A stretch of DNA of 22,454 bases from Streptosporangiaceae bacterium (lineage in GTDB: Bacteria; Actinomycetota; Actinomycetes; Streptosporangiales; Streptosporangiaceae), in assembly GCA_030039095.1 (NCBI GenBank), contig JASHQP010000027.1:1-22454 (forward strand). Direction: 5' to 3'. How positions within the stretch are numbered: position 1 is the stretch's first letter; every line of letters begins with the position of its first letter. The position numbers and the translations under genes were made by a program. The notes under the pieces are model-generated. The model did no database searches, was not told the DNA's origin, and saw nothing but the letters and a program-made list of their open reading frames with translations. This document shows positions 1 through 9,340 of this stretch, in pieces.

Positions 1-2
1 AC

Positions 3-989
3 CCCGCCGCGGCCCGGCTCGCCGCGGACATCGGGGCAGGCGCGCCGATGCCCGAGGAGGGCCCACCCGGCGAGCCGGCCGACCTGGCCGTGCTCGCGAT
101 GCCGCCCGAGGCGGTCGCGCCGGCTCTGGCTGATGCCCAGGGGCGGGGCCTCGCCCGCTGGTACACCGATGTCGCGAGCGTCAAGGAGCTGCCGCTGGCC
201 CGGGCTCGCGAGCTTGGCTGCGATCTGGCGTCGTTCGCCGGGGGGCACCCGCTGTCCGGAAGAGAGCGGTCTGGTCCGGCCGCGGCCAGGGCGGACCTGT
301 TCCTCGGCCGTCCCTGGGCGATCTGCCCGCTGCCGGAGACCGCCCCCGGGGCCGCCGATGCCGTCGCCGGCCTGGCCAGAAGCTGCGGCGCCCAGCCGGT
401 CCGGATGTCTCCCGCCGACCACGACCGCTGGGCGGCGCTGGTGTCGCACGCACCGCACGTGGTGGCAGTGGCCATGGCGGCACGGCTGGAGGGCGCGCCC
501 GACGGGGCCCTGGGCCTGGCGGGCCAGGGGCTGCGCGACGTCACGAGGATCGCGGCGGGGGACACCGGGCTGTGGACGCAGATCCTGTGTTCCAACGCGG
601 GACACACCGCCGAAGTCCTGGCCGCGGTTGCTGCCGATCTTGCGGCGGCATCCGGCGCGCTGGCCAGGATCGCACAGGGTGACGAGGAGTCGGTCAAGGA
701 CCTGGCGCGAATGCTGGAACGCGGCGGCGCCGGGGTCACCAGGATCCCCGGAAAACAAGGCGCGCCGGCGCCCCACTATGCGATCGTCCAGGTGGTCATC
801 GGCGACCGGCCTGGCGAGCTGGCCAGGCTGTTCCAGGCGGCTGGCGAGGCCGGGATCAACATCGAGGACGTCGGGATCGAGCACTCGGCCGGACTGCCGG
901 TCGGCGTGGCGGAACTGGCGGTCCGGCCGGAAGCGGCGGCGCGGCTGGTCGAGGCGCTCGCGGCCGGCGGCTGGCCGGTTCGCCGGTAG
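3..989 (+). CDS. tyrA: Prephenate dehydrogenase (5' end outside window)
   Basis: This NAD-dependent enzyme oxidatively decarboxylates prephenate to 4-hydroxyphenylpyruvate in cytoplasmic tyrosine synthesis. The frame is open from base 3. Homology begins before the ATG at 48, because residues just upstream of it continue the Rossmann fold, so the true start and the nucleotide-binding GxGxxG motif lie outside the window. Visible family features are the end of the Rossmann domain (DLAVLAMPPEAV), the substrate-site signature around GGHPLSGRERSG, the helical dimer domain (HAPHVVAVAMA and GLRDVTRIAAGDTGLW) and a C-terminal ACT domain starting near HYAIVQVVIGDRPGEL, which usually binds a feedback amino acid. 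The stop is only 10 bp before cmk, matching the tyrA-cmk-der order seen in many actinomycetes. Identification is secure; only the N-terminus is missing. Confidence 0.93.
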   Translation, partial: PAAARLAADIGAGAPMPEEGPPGEPADLAVLAMPPEAVAPALADAQGRGLARWYTDVASVKELPLARARELGCDLASFAGGHPLSGRERSGPAAARADLFLGRPWAICPLPETAPGAADAVAGLARSCGAQPVRMSPADHDRWAALVSHAPHVVAVAMAARLEGAPDGALGLAGQGLRDVTRIAAGDTGLWTQILCSNAGHTAEVLAAVAADLAAASGALARIAQGDEESVKDLARMLERGGAGVTRIPGKQGAPAPHYAIVQVVIGDRPGELARLFQAAGEAGINIEDVGIEHSAGLPVGVAELAVRPEAAARLVEALAAGGWPVRR

Positions 990-999
990 CATCGCCTTC

Positions 1000-1799
1000 G
1001 TGACGAAGCACCACGCGCCGGAAGCCTCGGAGCACGCAAGGCTTGTGATCGCGGTGGACGGCCCGGCCGGGTCCGGCAAGTCGACCGCGGCCCGTGCGGC
1101 CGCACGCGCGCTCGGCCTCCGCTACCTGGACACCGGCTCGACCTACCGGGCGCTTACCTGGTGGCTGCTCGCCCACGGCCTGGACGTCTCGGATCCGCAG
1201 GTGGTGGCCGCGTCTGCCCATCGTCCGGTGATCGAGGTCGGCACCGACCCACAAGCCCCTGCAATCCGCGTGGACGGCACGGACGTGGCGGGGCCCATCC
1301 GGACCCGCGAGGTGTCCAACGCGGTCAGCGCGGTCGCCTCGGTACCGGAGGTCCGCCGTCGCCTCGTCGCGCTGCAGCAGGAGATCATCGCGGATTCCCT
1401 GGCAGCCGGGACGGGGATCGTTGCGGAGGGCAGGGACATCGGGACGGCAGTAGCTCCCGACGCCCCGGTGAAGGTCTTCCTGACCGCAAGCGAGACGGTG
1501 CGGGCCCGCAGGCGCGCCGCCGAGCTTGCCGCCGACCCGGCCGCAACTGTCGCCCTGACCAGGGCCGAGCAGGCACAGCGGGACCGGTCCGACGCGCCGC
1601 AGATGGCCAGGGCCGCCGGCGCCGTGGAGATCGATACGACGGCCCTGGGGCTGGATGAGGTCATTCGCGAGATCGTCGCGCTGGCCCAGGCGCCCTCGAG
1701 CACCGCTGTCCCGGGCGACGGGTCTCCCCAGGCTCCCCCGAACAGCGCTGCCCCGGGCGACGGGTCTCCCCAGGCCTCCCCGCTACGGAAGGCGGGCGC

Positions 1800-1812
<13 letters not shown>
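1000..1812 (+). CDS. cmk: Cytidylate kinase with extended repetitive tail
   Basis: The enzyme phosphorylates CMP and dCMP using ATP, in pyrimidine nucleotide salvage. I place the start at GTG 1000, which puts the P-loop GPAGSGKS at residues 21-28 as expected; the same frame is open far upstream, but that part is antisense-like shadow of tyrA. Further family marks are [10 protein letters not shown] after the P-loop, the NMP-binding segment with [13 protein letters not shown], and [11 protein letters not shown]. The catalytic domain ends near residue 228 ([12 protein letters not shown]). About 42 residues follow that are not part of the fold, made of a twofold 14-residue repeat rich in Pro, Gly, Ser and Ala. 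The 3' end overlaps the der start by 13 bp, suggesting coupled translation. Confidence 0.93.
1705..1788 (+). repeat. Two 42-bp direct repeats in the cmk tail
   Basis: Two consecutive 42-bp units (starting at 1705 and 1747) encode [14 protein letters not shown] and [14 protein letters not shown]. They sit past the end of the kinase fold, and the second unit contains the ribosome-binding site of der (GGAAGG at 1787-1792). The low-complexity Pro/Gly composition suggests a disordered tail produced by slippage or by insertion of a small GC-rich repeat. Confidence 0.8.
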
Positions 1813-3215
<1,403 letters not shown>

Positions 3216-3217
3216 TT

Positions 3218-3274
3218 TTCATGATCCCGGAGGATTCTTAGCGCATACGACAACAAATCCTCCGGGATCATGAA
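3218..3274. terminator. Perfect 19-bp inverted repeat between convergent genes
   Basis: Arms at 3218-3236 and 3256-3274 are exact reverse complements (core ATGATCCCGGAGGATT) around a 19-nt loop. The element starts two bases after the der stop, and its right arm covers the last codons of the convergent methyltransferase gene. There is no U-tract on either side, so it would be a non-canonical bidirectional terminator of the kind common in actinomycetes. Half of the dyad may alternatively be a dispersed genomic repeat. Confidence 0.65.
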
Positions 3275-4077
3275 CGGCGAGGGTTGCGGCAGACGATGAG
3301 GCCGGAGTGGGAGTCGGCGGCGAATGCGCCGTCACGGGCGATGATCCGCTCGACGAGCCCCCGCGCGATATCGATCATGTCTTCCCAGCTTATCCCCGCG
3401 GGGAGCCGGTCGGCGCGGCTTGCCCGCTGACTGTCCAGGTACGCGACGACCGGCCCGGTTTCCGGTATTCTGATCTTGGTCTGCCAGGAAGTCACCTTGG
3501 CTGAGGTGAAGTGCCGCCGCAGCATGGCCGGCGCGTTCTCCAGCCGGAACCGATGGCCGACGGCCGAACCGGAGACGGGCTCGGCGGCGGCCACAGCTGG
3601 CTCGACTGCGCGCACGGCGTCGACGAGCAGTGCGCGGAGCTGGTGCATGTGGCCTTCTCCGTTGGTGGCGACGATCGCGATCCCATCCGGCCGCAGCACC
3701 CGCGCCAGCTCGCCAATGGCCCGGTCGATGTCGGGCACGTGGTACAGCATGTGCATCGCCAGCGCGGCACCGGCGACGCCGTCGGCCAGCGGCAGTTGCT
3801 GGGCGTCGGCGACCGCACGGGGGTGCATGCCCGGCGACAGGTCGAGGCCGAGCACGCGCAGGTCCGGGCGCTCGTCGGCGATGCGGCTCAGGTACTGGCC
3901 CGGGCCGCAGCCGACGTCCACGACCAGCCCCGTGGCGTCCTGCAGGAACGAGAGTGCGGCACCGGGCAGGTCTCTGGCAGGCCGCTGCCAGCGATAGATA
4001 GCCCTTCTGGCTTCCAGCGGGCCAGGGCTCGCGTACGCCTGGCCGACGAGTACCTTGCGGTCGGTCAGCGAGGCCAT
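3268..4077 (-). CDS. Class I SAM-dependent methyltransferase
   Basis: A 269-residue protein of the Methyltransf_11 type. Motif I is VDVGCGPG at residues 53-60, followed by the acidic end of the second strand (LGLDLSPGM), a post-motif helix and the segment MHMLYHVPDIDRAIGELARVLRPDG typical of small-molecule methyltransferases of the UbiE/BioC kind. The substrate cannot be told from sequence. The ATG at 4077 has only a weak ribosome-binding site, and the gene lies 45 bp downstream of the ATPase gene on the same strand, so the two may share a transcript. The 3' end overlaps the inverted repeat after der. Confidence 0.85.
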   Translation of the reverse strand: MASLTDRKVLVGQAYASPGPLEARRAIYRWQRPARDLPGAALSFLQDATGLVVDVGCGPGQYLSRIADERPDLRVLGLDLSPGMHPRAVADAQQLPLADGVAGAALAMHMLYHVPDIDRAIGELARVLRPDGIAIVATNGEGHMHQLRALLVDAVRAVEPAVAAAEPVSGSAVGHRFRLENAPAMLRRHFTSAKVTSWQTKIRIPETGPVVAYLDSQRASRADRLPAGISWEDMIDIARGLVERIIARDGAFAADSHSGLIVCRNPRRS

Positions 4078-4122
4078 GCTTGCCAGGATAAGGGGCCGCA
4101 GGCTGGCCGGAGCGACGACCCG

Positions 4123-4608
4123 TCAGGGCCCATCGGGCAGATCGCCCAGGGCTGGATAACCGCGACCCCGGACGAGCCAGAACCACACGGTCGTCCCGTA
4201 ATCGTCGCGGACGTAGCCCCACTGGTCGGCCAGGGTCTGCACCAGGAAAAGACCGTGCCCGCCGGACACGCAGCCGTGGCCCTTCACCTCCGGGGCGCTC
4301 TGCTCAGAGCCCCCGTCGGCTACCTCGATGCGCACACCGCCGGCGATCTCGACGGCGGTCACCGTCACCGTGCCGCCCGGGAGCCGGGAGTTGCTGTGCA
4401 GCACAGCATTGGTGACGGTCTCCGACACGAGTAAGACAGCGACGTCGGCGGCGGGATCGCCCTCGCCGACCGCCTTCGTCACGAAGGACCGCGCCGCGCT
4501 GACCAATTCGGGGCGGGCCGGGATCGTCAGGCTGCCGATGACGGCGGCGCTCGCCATCGCTGCCAGGTCCTCAGCACAGTCGCTGGCGCTGGCAGCCAAT
4601 GCTGTCAT
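4123..4608 (-). CDS. RsbW-like ATP-binding regulatory protein
   Basis: A small protein of the GHKL fold (HATPase_c_2), the family of anti-sigma-factor kinases RsbW and SpoIIAB. I choose the ATG at 4608, 161 residues, because a purine-rich ribosome-binding site (GGGGAGGGAA) lies just upstream. The frame is open to 4737, but the extra 43 residues look non-homologous. The N box is ETVTNAVLHS, the G1 box is VRIEVADGG and the G2 box is GHGLFLVQTLADQWG, so ATP binding should be intact. In streptomycetes such proteins are often encoded beside XRE and DUF397 proteins (the abaA/whiJ type of cluster) and tune development or antibiotic production. Here the XRE gene is divergent. The partner is unknown. 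Confidence 0.85.
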   Translation of the reverse strand: MTALAASASDCAEDLAAMASAAVIGSLTIPARPELVSAARSFVTKAVGEGDPAADVAVLLVSETVTNAVLHSNSRLPGGTVTVTAVEIAGGVRIEVADGGSEQSAPEVKGHGCVSGGHGLFLVQTLADQWGYVRDDYGTTVWFWLVRGRGYPALGDLPDGP

Positions 4609-4729
4609 CTGGATCCGTTCCCTCCCCGCCCCTGCCGGCCAACGAATGCCAACTGGCGATCGAGACCGTGCCGGGGCGGGTCGGCGCGGGCTCAGGACGC
4701 TAGAAGTCATCATGGTCTGGGAGTGCATG

Positions 4730-4745
4730 CCACGCAAGTGCGTGG
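4730..4745. promoter_or_regulatory. Dyad in the ATPase/XRE divergent region
   Basis: CCACGC-AAGT-GCGTGG is a perfect 6-bp inverted repeat with a 4-nt centre, lying in the 287-bp gap between the divergent RsbW-like and XRE genes. A TATGAT hexamer at 4801-4806 could be a -10 box for the XRE gene. The position suits an operator for the XRE regulator; this is inference from symmetry and context. Confidence 0.4.
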
Positions 4746-4895
4746 AACAAATATGGTGGATGAAATCTCAATTGCGATCCCATCTGGCCTCGATGTCCCC
4801 TATGATTGGCTCAAGCCCAGCAGCCGCAATGGCAGTTCCCGCAGCGAGCCTGGGATCGGGAACTGTCGCGCGTGCCCTCTAGGAGGGGAGGCCGA

Positions 4896-5756
4896 ATGAC
4901 CGCGTCAATCGGCCCGACGGTACGCCGACGTCGGCTTGGCACCGAGTTAAGGCGATTGCGCGAGGCGCATTCGATAAAACTGGAGGAGGTTGCAGAGAAG
5001 CTCGGCCTTGCCACATCAACGCTCTCGCGTATCGAGACGGGCAAGGCCCCTACCAGGACCGCCTACCTTTCGGCCATGCTCGATCTCTACGGCGTCCACG
5101 ATCCGGGTGGCCGCCAGATCCTCGTGGACATGGCCCGTGACGGTCACCGTAAAGGCTGGTGGGCAGCGTGGGAGGACGTATTGCCCACGGGCTTCGACGT
5201 CTACGTGGGTCTGGAGGCCGAGGCTGCATCGTTGCGTGCCTATGAGTCGCTGGTGGTCCACGGCCTGCTGCAGACCGAGGCATACGCCCGGGTCGTTATG
5301 ACCACGGTTCGCAGGAAGCAGACGCCCGAGCAGATTGAACGCCTGGTCGCGCTGCGGATGCAGCGGCAGGAGGTGATCCTCCGCGCTGATCCGATAGAGC
5401 TGTGGCTCATTCTGGACGAAGCAGTGATCCGCCGGACGATGGGGTCGCCGGAGCTTATGCGGGGGCAGCTGAATCACCTGGCTGATGCCAGCCTGTGGCC
5501 GAACGTCACGCTGCAGGTGCTCCCGTTCAGCAGCGGGCCGCATCCTTGCCTCAACGGGCCCTTCGCGATCATCGAGTTTCCCGAGCGATTTGACCCGGAT
5601 GTCGTATATACAGAAGGTGTTGCCGGACAGGCCTACCTAGAGAGGGAGCGGGACGTACGTGCCCGGGCCGAGGCCTTTGACCTGTTGCGCGCGGCGGCCC
5701 TGTCACCGGCCGACTCAACCGACCTCATCAGCCAGCTCGCTAGGGAAATTGTTTGA
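4896..5756 (+). CDS. XRE-family regulator with DUF5753 domain
   Basis: A 286-residue DNA-binding protein. An N-terminal helix-turn-helix (about residues 15-60, including LEEVAEKLGLATSTLSRIETG) is followed by a DUF5753 domain starting near GLEAEAASLRAYESLVVHGLLQTEAYAR, the usual architecture of actinomycete BldB/WhiJ-associated regulators. The ATG at 4896 follows an excellent ribosome-binding site (AGGAGGGGAG at 4881-4890); an in-frame TTG at 4806 is less likely. The stop is 19 bp before a DUF397 gene, which is its usual partner. In Streptomyces such XRE-DUF397 pairs act as developmental or antibiotic regulators and have been proposed to be toxin-antitoxin modules. The target here is unknown. 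Confidence 0.93.
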   Translation: MTASIGPTVRRRRLGTELRRLREAHSIKLEEVAEKLGLATSTLSRIETGKAPTRTAYLSAMLDLYGVHDPGGRQILVDMARDGHRKGWWAAWEDVLPTGFDVYVGLEAEAASLRAYESLVVHGLLQTEAYARVVMTTVRRKQTPEQIERLVALRMQRQEVILRADPIELWLILDEAVIRRTMGSPELMRGQLNHLADASLWPNVTLQVLPFSSGPHPCLNGPFAIIEFPERFDPDVVYTEGVAGQAYLERERDVRARAEAFDLLRAAALSPADSTDLISQLAREIV

Positions 5757-5775
5757 TCAACGAAAGGAAACCCCG

Positions 5776-5985
5776 ATGACACACGAACTGAGCGCAGCCC
5801 GGTGGATACGCAGTCGGGCCTGCAGTTCCGACGGTTGCGTGGAGGTGGCGCATCTCGCCGACGGCAGCGTCGCCCTCCGTGACTCCAAGGATGTGCGCAA
5901 GAGCGCGCACGTGTTCGACCGTGAAGAGTGGTCGGCATTCATCACGGGGGTCAAGAACGGCGAGTTCGACGTGGCTGTCAGCTAG
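5776..5985 (+). CDS. DUF397 small protein, partner of upstream XRE
   Basis: A 69-residue DUF397 protein. It shows the family pattern: W-x-R/K-S near the start (ARWIRSRACSS), a central CVEVAHLADGSVALRDSKD and the closing FDREEWSAFITGVKNGEFD. The ATG at 5776 follows AAAGGA at 5763-5768. It lies 19 bp after the XRE gene and is surely co-transcribed with it. DUF397 proteins have no known enzymatic activity and are thought to bind or modulate the partner regulator. The Ser/Gly linker before CVEV is one residue pattern shorter than in the second copy at 6104-6346. Confidence 0.92.
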   Translation: MTHELSAARWIRSRACSSDGCVEVAHLADGSVALRDSKDVRKSAHVFDREEWSAFITGVKNGEFDVAVS

Positions 5986-6002
5986 CTACCGAAGGCTCCA
6001 CC

Positions 6003-6050
6003 GCCTCCCGCACCCCCGCCGAACGGCGGGGCTGCGGGAGGCTTGTTGTT
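6003..6050 (+). terminator. Rho-independent-type terminator after DUF397
   Basis: A long hairpin: outer stem 6003-6012 with 6033-6042 (10 bp, perfect), one C-C mismatch, inner stem 6014-6020 with 6025-6031 (7 bp, perfect) and a GAAC tetraloop. It is followed by the U-rich TTGTTGTT. It begins 18 bp after the DUF397 stop and separates the two convergent XRE/DUF397 operons. Confidence 0.85.
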
Positions 6051-6103
6051 CGCGCACTGTTCCGGGGCTCGTGGGTAAGCCGACAGATCAGGGCGGCCCC
6101 CGC

Positions 6104-6346
6104 TCAAGACAGTGCCGGCCGGCTGAATTCGCCGTCCCTGGCACCGCCGACAAAGGCGTCCCACTCAGCTCCGGTGAAGATCAGTGCAGGCCCGGTGGGG
6201 TGCCTGGAATTGCGCATCGCGATCTCACCGCTGTCGAGGAAAGCAACCTCCACGCAGTTGCCCCCGGTGGGGCCGCTGCGCCGGCTCTTGATCCAGGTCG
6301 CACCGACCAGCATGCGTGCGTCCATGCCATTGCGGGTGCTGCTCAT
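6104..6346 (-). CDS. DUF397 small protein, second copy
   Basis: An 80-residue DUF397 protein with the family pattern ATWIKSRRSGPTGGNCVEVAFLDSG, then MRNSRHP and the closing FTGAEWDAFVGGARDGEF. The ATG at 6346 overlaps the stop of the upstream XRE gene in an ATGA arrangement, so translation is probably coupled. The reading frame is open much further upstream, but that portion is a shadow of the XRE gene. This protein and the copy at 5776-5985 are clearly diverged, so the two pairs are paralogous systems rather than a recent duplication. Confidence 0.92.
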   Translation of the reverse strand: MSSTRNGMDARMLVGATWIKSRRSGPTGGNCVEVAFLDSGEIAMRNSRHPTGPALIFTGAEWDAFVGGARDGEFSRPALS

Positions 6347-7203
6347 GGGGATTTCTCCATATCCTCGAGCCGGGCACGGATGACCTGCTTGGTCTCCTCG
6401 GGCGGAGCACTGATCGCGCTCAGCTTGTCCATCGCCGAGGCGTACCGCTCCACGTCGACGGGCTTGTCCAGGTACATGGCGCTGGTGAGCTGCTCGATGT
6501 AGACCACATCGGGCAGGTCGGGGACGGCGAAGCGCAGGATGCTGAAGCTGCCGGGCGCCGCGTAGGCTCCCGCCGAGTCGGGCACCACCTGCAGCGCGAA
6601 ACCCGGCTGGTCGCAGACGTCGCATAGATGATCCAGCTGTGCCCGCATGATCTGCGGGCTGCCGACCGGCCGCAGCAGTGCGACCTCGTCCACGATCGCC
6701 CACAGCCGCAGCCCCCCGGAAGCGAACCGGCGCTGCCGTTCCTTGCGCAAGAACACCAGACGCTCGGCTTCCTCGAGAGAGAACTCGCCCAGTGCGAGGA
6801 CCGCGGCGGCATATTCCTCGGTTTGCAGCAAGCCGGGAATGAACTGCGAGTCGTAACTGCGGATCGACTCGGCCGACTCCTCCAGTCCGACGTATGCCTG
6901 GAACCAGCCGGGAAGGACGTCTTGGTATTGGTGCCACCAGCCGGGCTGATTCGCCTGGCCGGCCAGAGTGAGCAATTCTTCGCGTTCCGCCAGGTCGGCG
7001 ATCCCGTAGAGGCTGAGCAGGTCGATGATGTCCACTTCTCGGACCGACGTCCTGCCGAGCTCGATCCGGCTGATCTTGGACTCCGATCCCCTGATCGCCC
7101 GGGCCGCATCCTGCGCGGTAATGCCCCGTGCTTCACGCAGGCGCCGCAGCTGTGTGCCGAGGAGGATGCGCAACACCGTGGGCCCGCCAGCCCCTTCCAC
7201 CAT
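6343..7203 (-). CDS. XRE-family regulator with DUF5753 domain, second copy
   Basis: A 286-residue regulator with an N-terminal helix-turn-helix (LRRLREARGITAQDAARAI then GSESKISRIELG) and a DUF5753 domain (YVGLEESAESIRSYDSQF, IPGLLQTEEYA, ending with VEQLT-like and LDKPVDVERY segments). The ATG at 7203 has a strong AGGAGGGAG ribosome-binding site on the minus strand, about eight bases upstream. It shares length and domain plan with the regulator at 4896-5756, but the two differ in most positions. It forms a two-gene operon with the overlapping DUF397 gene. A 14-bp palindrome at 7386-7399 in the upstream gap could be its own operator; that is inference. Confidence 0.93.
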   Translation of the reverse strand: MVEGAGGPTVLRILLGTQLRRLREARGITAQDAARAIRGSESKISRIELGRTSVREVDIIDLLSLYGIADLAEREELLTLAGQANQPGWWHQYQDVLPGWFQAYVGLEESAESIRSYDSQFIPGLLQTEEYAAAVLALGEFSLEEAERLVFLRKERQRRFASGGLRLWAIVDEVALLRPVGSPQIMRAQLDHLCDVCDQPGFALQVVPDSAGAYAAPGSFSILRFAVPDLPDVVYIEQLTSAMYLDKPVDVERYASAMDKLSAISAPPEETKQVIRARLEDMEKSP

Positions 7204-7385
7204 GAACTCCGCTCCCTCCTGCTAGCTGCCCGGCCACTCCGGATATCGCCCTGTTGACGTGCTCATCCGCCGGTCCCGAGGCGACACGTTGCACGCTATG
7301 GGGTCTGCTAGCTGCACCTTTTCGGATTGATTCTCGGGACAATTGCGTCATGGAAGTGTTCGGTTTGCCGCTCTTACCACATGAT

Positions 7386-7399
7386 ATCGCATATGCGAT
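7386..7399. promoter_or_regulatory. 14-bp palindrome in the 421-bp gap 7204-7624
   Basis: ATCGCATATGCGAT is a perfect palindrome in a locally AT-rich patch between the divergent XRE gene and the aldo/keto reductase gene. No convincing gene fits in this gap. The palindrome lies 183 bp from the XRE start and 226 bp from the reductase start, so it could be an operator for either. I see no clear -35/-10 pair that would decide. Confidence 0.35.
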
Positions 7400-7624
7400 T
7401 TCACGCCACCCCAAAAAGTTGGGCACCCCGGGAGTCTCGCTAGCCTCGTTCCTGCGCCCCGGCTCGCATCCTGGCCGGCCGCCCAGAGTGTCGCCACGAG
7501 TGATCCCTGTGACGGGCGTTGCTCGGTGACTCTACGCTCGCTTGCGATCGCGCGCTGGCCTATCGCGTACGATCAAGGATCTGGCGCCCGTCACCCCCAT
7601 CGGCGCTCGGGAGGCATGCGGAGA

Positions 7625-8581
7625 ATGCGTTACAGGTCTCTGGGTAGCTCGGGACTCGTGGTATCGGTCGCCGGTCTGGGCTGCAACAACTTCGGGCGCA
7701 GGCTGGACACGGACGCGACCCGCGCGGTGGTGGACGCAGCCATCGACGCGGGAATTACCCTGCTCGATACCGCTGACAGCTACGGCGGCGCCGGGCGGTC
7801 CGAGGAGATCCTCGGCGAGGTGCTGGCTGGCCGCCGTGATCAGGTTGTGCTGGCCACGAAGTTCGGCCACCGCAATGCCGACATGGGCTACGGACCAGCC
7901 GCCGGGGTAAAAGGCGGCCGCAGCTACATCCTGCGTGCCGTCGAGCATTCCCTTCGTCGCCTGCGGACCGATTACATCGACCTGTATCAGCTGCACACTC
8001 CCGATCCGGCCACCCCGATCGAGGAGACTCTCGTGGCGCTGGGCGAACTGGTGACTCAGGGCAAGGTGCGATACATCGGCCATTCGAACTTCTCCGGCTG
8101 GCAGCTTGCCGAGGCAGCCGGCGCTGCTCGGGATCTCCGCACGGCCGCGTTCATATCGGCGCAGAATCACTGGTCATTGCTCGAGCGCGGAGCCGAGGCA
8201 GAGGTCGTGCCCGCTGCCGTCCACTATGGCCTCGGCGTGCTGCCGTACTTTCCGCTGGCCAACGGCCTGCTCACAGGGAAGGTCCGGCGCGGCCAGGCAC
8301 CGCCCGAGGGCAGCAGGCTGGCCAGCAGGCGCGAGTACATCACCGACGAGAAGCTGGACAAAGTGGAAGCGCTGATCGGCTGGGCGAAGGAGCACGGCCA
8401 GACGATCCTGGACGTGGCTATCGGCGGCCTGGCCGCCCAGCCGGGCTGCTCGTCGGTGATAGCCGGAGCAACGACGCCGGAGCAGGTCAAGGCCAACGCG
8501 GCGGCCGCAGACTGGATCCCGTCGCCCGACGAGCTTGCTGACCTGGAGCGGATCGTTCCGGCCCCTGGGCCGTCAGCCTGA
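7625..8581 (+). CDS. Aldo/keto reductase
   Basis: A cytoplasmic NADPH-dependent oxidoreductase of the AKR superfamily, 318 residues. The catalytic tetrad can be traced: Asp and Tyr in LLDTADSYGGAGRSEE, Lys in LATKFGHR and His in LYQLHTPD. The cofactor-binding C-terminal part contains AGATTPEQVKANAAA. I choose the ATG at 7625, ten bases after GGGAGG; an ATG at 7616 is too close to that site, and a more distal GTG at 7526 adds non-family residues. The subtype resembles the YajO/YhdN group acting on small carbonyls, with no specific substrate visible. The 3' end overlaps the convergent protease gene by 9 bp. Confidence 0.93.
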   Translation: MRYRSLGSSGLVVSVAGLGCNNFGRRLDTDATRAVVDAAIDAGITLLDTADSYGGAGRSEEILGEVLAGRRDQVVLATKFGHRNADMGYGPAAGVKGGRSYILRAVEHSLRRLRTDYIDLYQLHTPDPATPIEETLVALGELVTQGKVRYIGHSNFSGWQLAEAAGAARDLRTAAFISAQNHWSLLERGAEAEVVPAAVHYGLGVLPYFPLANGLLTGKVRRGQAPPEGSRLASRREYITDEKLDKVEALIGWAKEHGQTILDVAIGGLAAQPGCSSVIAGATTPEQVKANAAAADWIPSPDELADLERIVPAPGPSA

Positions 8582-9340
8582 GGTGGCCGCCACCGCGGTC
8601 TCGTAGAGGTCCTCGATTGCAGAGAAGAACCTCGGCGAGTACGAGATGTTCGGGGTGTCTCCGCCTTCCTGGTAACCGCCGATTACCCCGATGACCCATC
8701 CGTCTCCGGTCTTCGGGCTCACGTGGGCCAGGAAGGGCCCGCCGCTGGTGCCGTCGGTGTAGTCGTCGCAGTCAAAGACCATCTGGTGCCCTTGATCGAA
8801 GCTGCGCGCCCGAGCCGTGCAGGTGATCGGGTCGCTCTTGCCGTCCGGATAGCCGATCACATCGACGACCTGCGGTGGCCTGTTGATCTTCAAGGTCTCG
8901 GCGCCGGTGTGGCGCTGAATATGGGTGCCCGCCCGCCCGGCGACCAGGAACGCGACGTCGTCATTCGGGTTACGGCCCTGCTCCCATGCCGTGTCGACGT
9001 ACGTCGCCCTGATGAACCACGTGCCGTGCGGGAACTTGCCGTCGTGATATCCGGGTGCGAATACGACGCCTGTCGCCGCCCCGAGGGGCCGCCCGGTCAT
9101 GCAGTGCGCGGCGGTGATCAGGAGGTTCTCACCTGGGCTGCTGACCACGCTGGCCGTGCAGAAATGCGAGCCGAGTTTGCCGTTAGCCCTCCTGGTGAAC
9201 AACGCGCCGACCGCGGCCGTCCCGCTGAACGGGATGCCTCGTTTGGCGGCCGTGTCGCCAGCCGCCTGGGGGATGGGCGTCAGCGCAGACACCCCGAGCA
9301 CGGCCACGATGGTCCCCGCGAACCAGGTCACCCGCCGCAT
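8573..9340 (-). CDS. Secreted trypsin-like serine protease
   Basis: A 255-residue chymotrypsin-fold (S1) protease. The ATG at 9340 is preceded by AAAGGAG and starts a Sec-type signal peptide: Arg-Arg, then a hydrophobic core WFAGTIVAVLGVSAL, with cleavage likely near the AAGD segment. The catalytic triad is visible: His in ITAAHC, Asp in NPNDDVAFLV and Ser in DGTSGGPFL. Paired cysteines near His and before Ser (FCTAS/AHC and ITCTARA/DCDDY) would form the usual disulfides. The frame is open to 9445, but the extra 35 residues would precede the signal peptide. Its tail overlaps the aldo/keto reductase gene, probably without functional linkage. Confidence 0.92.
   Translation of the reverse strand: MRRVTWFAGTIVAVLGVSALTPIPQAAGDTAAKRGIPFSGTAAVGALFTRRANGKLGSHFCTASVVSSPGENLLITAAHCMTGRPLGAATGVVFAPGYHDGKFPHGTWFIRATYVDTAWEQGRNPNDDVAFLVAGRAGTHIQRHTGAETLKINRPPQVVDVIGYPDGKSDPITCTARARSFDQGHQMVFDCDDYTDGTSGGPFLAHVSPKTGDGWVIGVIGGYQEGGDTPNISYSPRFFSAIEDLYETAVAATSG

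Noticed and set aside
133..999. Long N-terminal extension of the cmk frame
   Set aside because: It overlaps tyrA coding sequence in another frame, and the kinase homology starts right after GTG 1000.
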